A DNA stretch of 64,000 nucleotides. It comes from Duganella aceris (lineage in GTDB: Bacteria > Pseudomonadota > Gammaproteobacteria > Burkholderiales > Burkholderiaceae_D). The DNA lies in the NCBI RefSeq assembly GCF_011090165.1, contig NZ_JAADJT010000002.1, positions 124,001 to 188,000 on the forward strand, read 5' to 3'. A model generated the notes under the pieces. That model was not told where the DNA came from, did not search any database, and saw nothing but the letters and a program-made list of their open reading frames with translations. Position 1 is the stretch's first letter. Each line of letters begins with the position of its first letter. Below, in pieces: positions 1 to 8,100 of this stretch. The translations under genes were made by a program, and so were the position numbers.

Positions 1-16
1 CCGCGCAACGTCGTTT

Positions 17-80
17 AAGCGGCGGGGTCAAGTCTGACATTCGGACACAAGCGGCGGGGTCAGGTCTGACATTCGGACAC
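17..80. repeat. Tandem pair of 32-bp direct repeats
   Basis: Copies lie at 17-48 and 49-80 and differ at a single base (A at 31, G at 63). Each contains a GGGGTCA core followed by TCTGACATTCGGACAC. The second copy also forms most of the left arm of the palindrome at 55-138. This looks like an intergenic repeat of the GGGGTCAG family; no gene is visible in it. Confidence 0.85.
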
Positions 81-138
81 GAGCTCTACCGTAGCGCGCT
101 ACGGTAGAGCTCGTGTCCGAATGTCAGACCTGACCCCG
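55..138. repeat. 84-bp perfect palindrome with no spacer
   Basis: The left arm 55-96 is the exact reverse complement of 97-138, with the centre at GTAGCG/CGCTAC. It would form a 42-bp stem as DNA cruciform or RNA hairpin. It lies just past the stop of the lactate dehydrogenase gene (minus strand) and could end its transcription, although it has no T tract. It is followed by two copies of GACCCCGGGTTTA at 132-144 and 146-158. Confidence 0.85.
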
Positions 139-155
139 GGTTTATGACCCCGGGT

Positions 156-1301
156 TTAGAATGTGCCCGGCAGCAGGATGTTCTTGTCCACCTGACGGAT
201 ATCGCGCAGGCCGCAGAAAGCCATCGTCAGGTCGGCCTCGTTGCGCAGGATGTCCAGGCACTTGGCCACGCCCTGCTCGCCCATCGCACCCAGGCCGTAC
301 AGGAACGGCCGGCCGATGTAGACGCCCTTGGCGCCCAGCGCCACCGCCTTGATCACGTCCTGGCCGGAGCGGATGCCGCCGTCCATGTGCACTTCGATCT
401 GCTTGCCGACCGCATCGACGATGGCCGGCAGCGCGCCGATCGACGATTGCGCGCCGTCCAGCTGGCGGCCGCCGTGGTTGGAGACGATCAGCGCATCGGC
501 GCCGCTTTCGACGCACAGCCGCGCGTCTTCGGCGTCCATGATGCCCTTGATGATCAGCTTGCCGCCCCAGCGCTGCTTGATCCACTCCACATCCTTCCAC
601 GACAGGCTCAGATCGAACTGCTGGCTGGTCCACGACGACAGCGACGACATGTCCGACACCGAGGTCGCATGGCCGACGATGTTGCCGAAGCTGCGGCGCG
701 GCGTGCCCAGCATGCCGAGGCACCAGCGCGGCTTGGTGGCCAGGTTGAGGATGTTGGCGATGGTCAGCTTCGGCGGCGCCGACAGGCCGTTGCGCAGATC
801 CTTGTGGCGCTGGCCCAGCACCTGCAGGTCCAAGGTCAGCACCAGCGCCGAGCAGCGCGCGGCCTTGGCGCGGTCGATCAGGCGGTTGATGAATTCGCGG
901 TCCTTCATCACGTACAGCTGGAACCAGAACGGCTTGCTGGTGTGGGCGGCGATGTCTTCGATCGAGCAGATGCTCATCGTCGACAGCGTGAACGGCACGC
1001 CGAATTTTTCGGCGGCCTTGGCGGCGAGGATTTCGCCGTCGGCGTGCTGCATGCCGGTCAGGCCGGTGGGCGCCAGCGCCACCGGCATCGCCACGTCCTG
1101 GCCGATCATGGTCGAGGCCAGCGAGCGGTTCTCCAGGTTGACGGCGACGCGCTGGCGGAACTTGATCTTGCCGAAATCCTCATTGTTGGCGCGGTAGGTG
1201 GATTCGGTCCAGGAACCGGCATCAGCATAATCGTAAAACATGCGCGGCACGCGCTTCTGGGCCAGCACGCGCAGGTCTTCAATGTTGGTGATGATGGTCA
1301 T
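156..1301 (-). CDS. lldD: FMN-dependent alpha-hydroxy acid dehydrogenase, probably L-lactate dehydrogenase
   Basis: A 381-residue member of the FMN-dependent alpha-hydroxy-acid dehydrogenase family, which oxidises L-lactate to pyruvate and passes electrons to the membrane quinone pool. The family signature SNHGGRQLDG is at about 274-283, with the catalytic base His276 and the substrate-binding Arg279; a flavin-binding Lys lies in IIKGI near 252, and HMDGGIRSG follows near the C-terminus. I place the start at ATG 1301, six bases after GGAGGA. A GTG two codons upstream sits directly against that ribosome site and is less likely. The gene is complete and stands alone. Substrate could instead be another 2-hydroxy acid such as mandelate or glycolate; the family is certain, the substrate inferred. 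Confidence 0.88.
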   Translation of the reverse strand: MTIITNIEDLRVLAQKRVPRMFYDYADAGSWTESTYRANNEDFGKIKFRQRVAVNLENRSLASTMIGQDVAMPVALAPTGLTGMQHADGEILAAKAAEKFGVPFTLSTMSICSIEDIAAHTSKPFWFQLYVMKDREFINRLIDRAKAARCSALVLTLDLQVLGQRHKDLRNGLSAPPKLTIANILNLATKPRWCLGMLGTPRRSFGNIVGHATSVSDMSSLSSWTSQQFDLSLSWKDVEWIKQRWGGKLIIKGIMDAEDARLCVESGADALIVSNHGGRQLDGAQSSIGALPAIVDAVGKQIEVHMDGGIRSGQDVIKAVALGAKGVYIGRPFLYGLGAMGEQGVAKCLDILRNEADLTMAFCGLRDIRQVDKNILLPGTF

Positions 1302-1382
1302 GCACACTCCTCCGTAACAATGGTCGTCAGATCATCGGCCATTTTTGCGGAAATGCCAATAGCATCGTGGGACCGGCGGCGG

Positions 1383-1649
1383 CTAGCGGGCGTGCAGATA
1401 CAGCTGGAACAGCGCATATTGCATGGCGAACTGCAGCGCCGTCGTGGAGATACCGACAGTAATCACCCAATTGCGCAAATTCTGATTCATGCGCTCCAGG
1501 TCTTCCTTGGTGGCGTAATGCGATAGCCGTTCGTCCAAATATCTTTTGGAGACATAGTTTTCGCGTATTTCCTTTACGATCTCCACCAGCGTTTCCATCT
1601 GATACTCCAGCAGCGAGACGCGCAATTCGGTGCTCTTATCATTCGCCAT
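1383..1649 (-). CDS. Small coiled-coil protein with one C-terminal membrane helix
   Basis: An 88-residue protein of unknown function. Residues 1-60 are charged and helical (VEIVKEIRENYVSKRYLDER), consistent with a coiled coil, and the last 28 residues form one hydrophobic helix ending in LYLHAR. The start at 1649 has GGGAGG seven bases upstream; an in-frame start further out would be non-consensus. The layout resembles that of small DUF1640/CCDC90-like proteins, and a protein of the same plan is encoded at 18823-19116, but this assignment is only by architecture. Confidence 0.65.
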   Translation of the reverse strand: MANDKSTELRVSLLEYQMETLVEIVKEIRENYVSKRYLDERLSHYATKEDLERMNQNLRNWVITVGISTTALQFAMQYALFQLYLHAR

Positions 1650-1726
1650 GACGCCCTCCCGGTCAAGCGCGAAGTCTATCGTGCGGCGCGGCGGCGGGGC
1701 CTGAGCGAACGCAACACGCAAAGAAA

Positions 1727-1756
1727 AAGGGCCTGAAGATTTCTCTTCAGGCCCTT
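1727..1756 (-). terminator. Terminator of tRNA-Arg copy 1
   Basis: Two 13-base arms (AAGGGCCTGAAGA on the minus strand and its complement) flank a 4-base loop and are followed on the minus strand by TTTTTCTTT. It lies 15 bases past the CCA end of the tRNA, as expected for an intrinsic terminator. Confidence 0.85.
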
Positions 1757-1770
1757 CTACTTACGAATTT

Positions 1771-1847
1771 TGGTGCGGCTGGCAGGAATTGAACCCACGA
1801 CCCCTTGGTTCGTAGCCAAGTACTCTATCCAGCTGAGCTACAGCCGC
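1771..1847 (-). tRNA. tRNA-Arg(ACG), copy 1
   Basis: A 77-base tRNA on the minus strand. The acceptor stem is GCGGCTG/CAGCCGC, the anticodon arm CTTGG-CTACGAA-CCAAG with anticodon ACG (read as ICG after deamination), the T loop GTTCAAT, and the 3' CCA is encoded. It is identical to the copies at 1984-2060 and 2199-2275. Confidence 0.97.
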
Positions 1848-1938
1848 GAAAGACAATATTATAGCAGGGGGATATCGAATCAAGAAGGGCAAACAAGAGA
1901 AATATTCAACATTCTTTCCCTTGGCGACCGACAAAGAA

Positions 1939-1970
1939 AAAGGGCCTGAAGATTTCTCTTCAGGCCCTTT
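1939..1970 (-). terminator. Terminator of tRNA-Arg copy 2
   Basis: A 14-base stem (1939-1952 with 1957-1970) and 4-base loop, followed on the minus strand by a T-rich run. The hairpin matches the one after copy 1, so gene and terminator were duplicated together. Confidence 0.85.
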
Positions 1971-1983
1971 CACTTACGAATTT

Positions 1984-2060
1984 TGGTGCGGCTGGCAGGA
2001 ATTGAACCCACGACCCCTTGGTTCGTAGCCAAGTACTCTATCCAGCTGAGCTACAGCCGC
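1984..2060 (-). tRNA. tRNA-Arg(ACG), copy 2
   Basis: Same 77-base sequence as copy 1, with anticodon ACG and encoded CCA. It starts 213 bases from copy 1, with its own terminator at 1939-1970. Confidence 0.97.
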
Positions 2061-2153
2061 GAAAAACAAGATTATAACAGCGTTTCCTTGTTTGGCGAAG
2101 CATTTTCCTGAGAGAAATTTACATTCACAATCAGATGCTTACACTAATAGCAA

Positions 2154-2183
2154 AAGGGCCCTGAGATCGCTCTCCGGGCCCTT
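2154..2183 (-). terminator. Terminator of tRNA-Arg copy 3
   Basis: A 13-base stem with one mismatch and a TCGC loop, followed on the minus strand by TTTTG. It is related to, but not identical with, the hairpins after copies 1 and 2. Confidence 0.75.
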
Positions 2184-2198
2184 CCACTCACGAAATTT

Positions 2199-2275
2199 TG
2201 GTGCGGCTGGCAGGAATTGAACCCACGACCCCTTGGTTCGTAGCCAAGTACTCTATCCAGCTGAGCTACAGCCGC
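2199..2275 (-). tRNA. tRNA-Arg(ACG), copy 3
   Basis: Third identical 77-base tRNA-Arg with anticodon ACG and encoded CCA. It is the first in transcription order on the minus strand. Confidence 0.97.
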
Positions 2276-2467
2276 CTTGTGCAGCATTATAAAGCATTCA
2301 TTTCGTTTTGCAAAGTCCGATATTTTCTATCGTTTAGTTGGTCAAGTTCACTAAAAACCGAATCAACCACTTTGAAAACCGCTTTTACCGCCACGCTCTC
2401 AAGCAGCATGCCGCTCGAAAGAAGCAGCATTATAGGGACACTCTCCGCGCTTGTCCAGCCCTGTCCC

Positions 2468-2695
2468 TCAGGTGCCGAATTCGGCCGCCGCCTTGGCCGA
2501 CCACAGCGCCTCGTTGTAGGAAGGATACGGATCGCCATAACAATCGATGTGGCCGTCGGCGCCGATGAACTTGATCCACCAGCCCTCGTTGTCGGTGACG
2601 ATGGCGATGTCGCCGTCGCGGCAATTGCCGGCGATCTGCTCTTCCCGCTCGAGTACCACGATGTTCACCTTGCGATGCTTGATTATCGTCGCCAT
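2468..2695 (-). CDS. Small hypothetical protein (75 aa)
   Basis: A short soluble protein of unknown function, starting MATIIKHRKV and containing a tryptophan-rich stretch (DNEGWWIKFIGADGHIDCYG). No signal peptide or membrane segment is visible. The start at 2695 is supported by AAAGGAGG seven bases upstream. The plausible ribosome site and the sensible amino-acid composition favour a real gene, but I recognise no family. Confidence 0.6.
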   Translation of the reverse strand: MATIIKHRKVNIVVLEREEQIAGNCRDGDIAIVTDNEGWWIKFIGADGHIDCYGDPYPSYNEALWSAKAAAEFGT

Positions 2696-2874
2696 CCGCC
2701 ACCCTCCTTTGGTATGAGTGTATATGTTGCCCCGCACAAGCGGCGGAAAAGATTGATGTTCACACCTTCATTCATGCTAGTGATCTCGCTCATCATCAAT
2801 AAAAATTTGCTTTAGTTTGCGCGTTGCAGCATCATTGACCTGTCTCCTCTATTCTCCTCCAAGGAAATAGATTT

Positions 2875-2902
2875 AGCCCGCTCCCGTAGCGGGCTTTTTT
2901 TT
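2875..2902 (+). terminator. Intrinsic terminator without an obvious gene
   Basis: An 8-bp stem (AGCCCGCT/AGCGGGCT) with a 5-base loop and eight T's, reading on the plus strand. No plus-strand gene lies upstream; the preceding 170 bases contain only the 5' region of the divergent small gene. It may end a small RNA or attenuate transcription into the regulator at 2968. Confidence 0.75.
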
Positions 2903-2967
2903 AACCGTGTACGATTCGCTCAGCTTTGCCTTTTCATAAGACAGATAAAAGAGATAGGTCGCACCGC

Positions 2968-3795
2968 ATGAATTCTACCGATTCCGTAGCCCCGCCATCC
3001 CCCGACTGGTCGCGCACCGCGCTGGGCGATCCCGCCGGGTGGCCGCCCGGCCTGCGGGTGACGGTGGACATCCTGCTCAACTCGCCGCAAGCGATGCTGC
3101 TGATGTGGGGCGTCGAACAAATCATGGTCTACAACGACGCCTACGCCGAACTGACCGGCCTGCCCGGCCTGCGCGTACCGGGCGGCGGCGTGCCGTCGAT
3201 GCAGCCGGCGGCGTGGAGCTGGAACGCCGAGGCGATCCGCCACGCCTGGGAAGGCCGCAGCGCCAGCTACCGGAGCCGTAGCCTGCCCGTATGGCGCAAC
3301 AGCGGCGTGCAGCAACTGCCGCTGGACTTGTATTACACCCCGGTGCGCGGCGACGCCGGCGGCGTGGCGGGCATCCTGTGCACGCTGGCGCCGTCGCGCG
3401 CCGCGCCGGCCGCCGACAACGCCGCGCCGCTGCGCCTGCTGGTGGTGGAGGACAACGCCGACGCGCGCTACCTGGTGTGCGAGACGCTGCGCGCGCTCGG
3501 CCACGAGGTGGAGTCCGCCGCCAGCGGCGAAGACGCCCTGCCGCTGCTGGCCGCCCACGCCTTCGACGTGTTGTTCACCGACGTCAGCCTGCCCGGCATG
3601 TCGGGCGTCGACCTGGCGCGCCAGGCGCTGCGCCAGGCGCCGGCGCTGTCCCTGCTGTTCGCCTCCGGCTATGGCGACGAGTTGACCCGCCATCTCGAAT
3701 TCCCCGCGCAATCGTTGCAAAAACCTTACGATATCGAACAGTTGCAGGCGGCGCTGGAGCGCATCGGCCCCGGCGGCGCCGGCGCGGCCGCCTGA
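2968..3795 (+). CDS. Response regulator with N-terminal PAS-like domain
   Basis: A 275-residue protein. The first ~130 residues resemble the PAS-type sensor found at the front of hybrid kinases (WSRTALGDPAGWPPGL, then VYNDAYAELTG). Residues ~150-270 are a receiver domain: acidic pair in LLVVEDNADAR, phospho-acceptor Asp205 in FTDVSLPGMSG, and the conserved Lys in QKPYD. There is no kinase or DNA-binding output. The ATG at 2968 was preferred to an upstream TTG at 2926 because the protein then begins just before the conserved domain; the ribosome site is weak either way. It probably takes phosphate from the hybrid kinase that follows 144 bases later. Confidence 0.8.
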   Translation: MNSTDSVAPPSPDWSRTALGDPAGWPPGLRVTVDILLNSPQAMLLMWGVEQIMVYNDAYAELTGLPGLRVPGGGVPSMQPAAWSWNAEAIRHAWEGRSASYRSRSLPVWRNSGVQQLPLDLYYTPVRGDAGGVAGILCTLAPSRAAPAADNAAPLRLLVVEDNADARYLVCETLRALGHEVESAASGEDALPLLAAHAFDVLFTDVSLPGMSGVDLARQALRQAPALSLLFASGYGDELTRHLEFPAQSLQKPYDIEQLQAALERIGPGGAGAAA

Positions 3796-3939
3796 GGCCG
3801 GCCCGGCCGGTCAACCGTGCGGTGCCGTCGCCGCGCTTGGGGATACAATGGGACAACCATAAAACGTCAAGCGTTAGTCTGGCGAACCGTGGCCGTCATC
3901 CGGCTGTCGCGGTGATCGTGGCAGCCTGCGGCCCCATAC

Positions 3940-6168
3940 ATGATTCTTCCAAATGAGCCTATCGACACTCTGCCGCTCAGCATCGCGGACGACGACGCGC
4001 TCACGCCCACGCAGTCCATGCACCAGGAATTACTGAGCGCGCGGGAAGCGCTGCGCCAAAGCCAGCTGGAGTTGCGCGCGCTGGCCGAGTCGATGCCGCA
4101 ACTGGCCTGGATCGCCGAGCAGGACGGCACCATGGTCTGGTACAACCAGCGCTGGTACGACTATACCGGCACCACCGCCGAAGAAATGAAGGGCGACGGC
4201 TGGAAGCAGGTCTACGCCCCCGACTGCATCGACGCCATGCAGCAGCGCTGGGAGGCCTCGCGCCGCAGCGGCACGCCGTTCGAGCTGGAAGTCCCGATCC
4301 GCAACGGCGGAGGCGAATTCCGCTGGTTCCTGACGCGCGCCAACCCGGTGCGCGGCAGCGGCGGCGAAGTGCTGCGCTGGTTCGGCACCAGCACCGACGT
4401 CGACCAGGTCAAGCGAGTACAGGAGGCGCTGCGCGACGAGACCGCCGTGCTGGAACTGCTCAACCGCAGCGGCAGCGCGCTGGCCTCGACCCGCGACCTG
4501 CAACCGTTGCTGCAGCAGGTGACCGACGCCGCCACCAACATCAGCGGCGCCCGCTTCGGCGCGCTGTTCTACCACGACACCAACGCCGACGGCGACGCGC
4601 TGACGCTGCACACGCTGTCGAGCGGCGCGCCGGACAGTTTCGCCCGCTTCGGCCAGCCGCGCGCCACCGCGCTGTTCGGCCCCAGCATGTGCGGCGCCGG
4701 CACGGTGCGCAGCGACGACCTGCTCAAGGACGAGCGCTACGGCCGCAACGCCCCACACTGCGGCGTGCCGGCCGGCCATCCGGCGGTGCGCAGCTACCTG
4801 GCGGTGCCGGTGGCGCTGAGCAGCGGCGAGGTGATCGGCTGCCTGTTCTTCGGCCATCCCGAACCCGGCATGTTCGACGAACGCACCGAACGCATCATCG
4901 GCGGCATCGCCGCCCAGGCCGCCGTCGCCATCGACAACGCACGGCTGTACGAAGCCTCGCAGCAGGCGGCCGAGGAGCGCAAGGTGCTGCTCGACAGCGA
5001 ACGCCAGGCGCGCGCCGAAGCCGAGCGCACCAGCCAGATGAAGGATGAATTCCTGGCCACGCTGTCGCACGAGCTGCGCACACCGCTGACGGCGATCCTG
5101 GGCTGGGCCCAGGTGCTGCGGCGCGGCAGCCGCGACCAGGCCGACCTGCACCGCGGCCTGCTGACCATCGAACGCAACGCCCGCGCCCAGGCCCAGCTGA
5201 TCGAGGACTTGCTCGACATGAGCAGCATCACCTCCGGCAAGGTACAGCTGGAAATGCTGCCGCTGGCGCCGGCCGCGATCGCCTCCGCCGCCATCGACAC
5301 CGTGCGCCCGGCCGCCGAGGCCAAGCAGATCCGCATCCTCCAGAACTTCGACCGCGCCCCCGGCATGGTGGCCGGCGACGCCAACCGGCTGCAACAGATC
5401 GTCTGGAATCTGCTGTCCAACGCGCTCAAGTTCACGCCGCGCGGCGGCCAGGTCGAGGTCGGCGTACACGGCGACGACGAACAGGTCGTCATCAGCGTGC
5501 GCGACAGCGGCATCGGCATCGCCCCCGAATTCCTCGCCCATGTGTTCGAGCGCTTCCGCCAGGCCGACGCCACCACCACCCGCCAGCACGGCGGACTGGG
5601 GCTGGGGCTGGCGATCGTCAAGCACCTGGTCGAGCAACACGGCGGCACGGTCGAGGCCGCCAGTGACGGCGAAGGTTGCGGCGCCTGCTTCACCGTGCGC
5701 CTGCCGCGCCGCCCCGGCGTCGACGACGGCGCGCGGCGCGCCGGTCCGCGCGTGAGCCACCATGCGGCGGCGCATGATTTATCCGGGTTGCAAGTGTTGG
5801 TGGTGGACGACGAGGAAGACGCCCGCGAACTGATCAAGCGCATCCTGGCCGACTGCAACGCCGACGTGCTGACCGCCGCCACCGCCGGCGAGGCGCTGAA
5901 CCTGCTGCAACACGCGCGCCCCGACCTGATGGTCAGCGATCTCGGCATGCCGGAGGTCGACGGCTACGGCTTGCTGGACCGCATCCGCGCGCTCGGGCCG
6001 GCGCGCGGCGGCGACCTGCCGGCCATCGCCCTGACCGCCTTCGCCCGATCCGAAGACCGTATCAAGGCGCTGTCCAGCGGGTTCCTGGCGCACATCTCGA
6101 AGCCGGTCGAACCGAACGAATTGATCGCCAAAGTGGCCGCCATGGGCGCCGCCCATCGCCACGTCTGA
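3940..6168 (+). CDS. Hybrid sensor histidine kinase PAS-GAF-HisKA-HATPase-REC
   Basis: A 742-residue cytoplasmic hybrid kinase with no membrane segment. Domains in order: PAS (~45-165, with a PAC-type tail), GAF (~175-345, ending in AAQAAVAIDNARLYE), a short coiled coil, HisKA with His377 in SHELRTPLTAI, HATPase with N-box Asn494, DSGIGI at 522 and a GLGLGL lid, then a receiver with Asp667 in VSDLGMPEVDG. GAF and PAS suggest sensing of a soluble ligand or redox state; the ligand cannot be read from the sequence. It follows a stand-alone regulator and precedes a REC-GGDEF protein, so the three may act in one pathway. Confidence 0.93.
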   Translation: MILPNEPIDTLPLSIADDDALTPTQSMHQELLSAREALRQSQLELRALAESMPQLAWIAEQDGTMVWYNQRWYDYTGTTAEEMKGDGWKQVYAPDCIDAMQQRWEASRRSGTPFELEVPIRNGGGEFRWFLTRANPVRGSGGEVLRWFGTSTDVDQVKRVQEALRDETAVLELLNRSGSALASTRDLQPLLQQVTDAATNISGARFGALFYHDTNADGDALTLHTLSSGAPDSFARFGQPRATALFGPSMCGAGTVRSDDLLKDERYGRNAPHCGVPAGHPAVRSYLAVPVALSSGEVIGCLFFGHPEPGMFDERTERIIGGIAAQAAVAIDNARLYEASQQAAEERKVLLDSERQARAEAERTSQMKDEFLATLSHELRTPLTAILGWAQVLRRGSRDQADLHRGLLTIERNARAQAQLIEDLLDMSSITSGKVQLEMLPLAPAAIASAAIDTVRPAAEAKQIRILQNFDRAPGMVAGDANRLQQIVWNLLSNALKFTPRGGQVEVGVHGDDEQVVISVRDSGIGIAPEFLAHVFERFRQADATTTRQHGGLGLGLAIVKHLVEQHGGTVEAASDGEGCGACFTVRLPRRPGVDDGARRAGPRVSHHAAAHDLSGLQVLVVDDEEDARELIKRILADCNADVLTAATAGEALNLLQHARPDLMVSDLGMPEVDGYGLLDRIRALGPARGGDLPAIALTAFARSEDRIKALSSGFLAHISKPVEPNELIAKVAAMGAAHRHV

Positions 6169-6410
6169 GCGATAACAGCCCGTCAACACCCGTTAAAAGA
6201 GTACCAACTGGCAACATTCCCACTCCTACTTTTAGACGCGGCAATGTCCTACAAGCAATTTGAATAAGCGTTGTTAAACTGCGAGAAGGATAAAAACAGG
6301 GTACACTAGTTGCCACATGGAAATAAATTACCGCTTGTGTGCGCCGCAGCACGGAAGCTTGGGTTATTATCGAATTACTATGCGTTTTTTTGAGACAGAC
6401 TGAGAAACTT

Positions 6411-7388
6411 ATGCCGAGCCGAGATGAAATCCTCCACGCCAAAATTTTGGTGGTAGATGACAGCGCCGACAACGTCGAGCTAATGCTGGAGATCCTGCGC
6501 GAGGCCGGTTACACCGATGTCGCCTCGACCATGCTGCCTGAACAGGTATGCCCGCTGCACCGCCAGCACTGCTACGATCTGATTCTGCTGGACCTGCAGA
6601 TGCCTGGCCTGAACGGCTTCCAGGTCATGAAGGGCCTGAAGGAAATCGAACAAGGCGGCTACTTGCCGGTGCTGGCGCTGACCGCGCAGCCGAGCTTCAA
6701 GATCGCGGCGCTGGAGGCCGGCGCGCGCGACTTCATCAGCAAACCGTTCGATCTGCTCGAAGTGCACAAACGCATCCATAACATGCTGGAAGTGCGGCTG
6801 CTGTACAAGGAGCTGGCGCAATACAGCCGCCAGCAGCAGGAACTGGCGCTGCACGATCCGTTGACCGGACTGCCGAACCGGCGTCTGCTGGAAGACCGCA
6901 TCGCCACCGTGCTGCAACACGCGACCCGCCAGCAAAACAAGGTCGCGGTCATGTACCTGGATCTGGACGGCTTCAAGATCATCAACGATACCCACGGCCA
7001 TGCCTACGGCGACGAGATCCTCAAGCAGGTGTCGCAGCGCCTGGTCGGCTGCTCGCGCAAGGAAGACACCGTGGCCCGGGTCGGCGGCGACGAATTCGTC
7101 ATCGTCATGGGCAACATCACCCAACTGGGCGACACCCAGGAGCCGGCCGCCAAGCTGATCGAGGCGGTGTCGCAACCGTATCTGGTCAACGGCCTGACGC
7201 TGAACCTGTCGACCAGCATCGGCATCGGCATCTTCCCGGACGACGCCGACGAGGTGGCGTCGGTCATCGCCGTGGCCGACTCGGCGCTGTACGAAGCCAA
7301 GCGCTCCGGCAAGAACCGCAGCTGCACCGCGCAGATGGTGCGCAAGCAGCCGGCGCCGCATCACACCATGTCGACCACGCCGGCCTGA
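6411..7388 (+). CDS. REC-GGDEF response regulator, diguanylate cyclase
   Basis: A 325-residue response regulator that makes cyclic di-GMP when activated. An N-terminal receiver (phospho-acceptor Asp61 in LLDLQMPGLNG, Lys in ISKPFD) is joined by a helical linker to a GGDEF domain starting DPLTGLPNRRLLEDR. The active-site motif GGDEF is intact at 225-229, and an RxxD product-inhibition site (RKED) lies five residues before it, so both catalysis and feedback are expected. The ATG at 6411 begins the protein directly before the receiver; an in-frame upstream start adds a non-conserved tail. The 240 bases before it hold no gene and no clear promoter. Confidence 0.93.
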   Translation: MPSRDEILHAKILVVDDSADNVELMLEILREAGYTDVASTMLPEQVCPLHRQHCYDLILLDLQMPGLNGFQVMKGLKEIEQGGYLPVLALTAQPSFKIAALEAGARDFISKPFDLLEVHKRIHNMLEVRLLYKELAQYSRQQQELALHDPLTGLPNRRLLEDRIATVLQHATRQQNKVAVMYLDLDGFKIINDTHGHAYGDEILKQVSQRLVGCSRKEDTVARVGGDEFVIVMGNITQLGDTQEPAAKLIEAVSQPYLVNGLTLNLSTSIGIGIFPDDADEVASVIAVADSALYEAKRSGKNRSCTAQMVRKQPAPHHTMSTTPA

Positions 7389-7397
7389 ACGTCAAAC

Positions 7398-7426
7398 GGG
7401 CGGGCCGGTTGTGCACCGGCCCGCCC
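7398..7426. terminator. GC-rich hairpin between convergent genes
   Basis: A perfect 12-bp stem (GGGCGGGCCGGT and its complement, 13 bp with one flanking pair) with a 5-base loop sits between the ends of the REC-GGDEF gene and the minus-strand gene at 7460. It has no T tract, so it may act as a two-way block or protect mRNA ends. Confidence 0.6.
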
Positions 7427-7459
7427 GCTCTGTTGCCGGCCGAAGCCGGTCCTACCCTG

Positions 7460-8033
<574 letters not shown>

Positions 8034-8100
8034 CGGCTGTGCTTCTCTGGCAGCTCCCAGGCCGCGAAGATTCGCCGTGTCAGCATCGTACAGAGACCCC

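Noticed and set aside
17..80. 32-bp repeats as a CRISPR array
   Set aside because: The two copies are directly adjacent with no spacers, and there are no cas genes.
144..1526. Open frame of 460 codons on the plus strand opposite lldD
   Set aside because: Arg/Gln/Ala-rich shadow; the minus-strand frame carries the complete FMN enzyme motifs.
1771..2275. tRNA cluster as an integration site
   Set aside because: No integrase, no direct repeat of a tRNA end and no shift in composition was found nearby.
2198..2815. Plus-strand frame running through tRNA-Arg copy 3
   Set aside because: Its first third is the complement of a tRNA gene, so it cannot be a conserved protein; the rest covers the small minus-strand gene.
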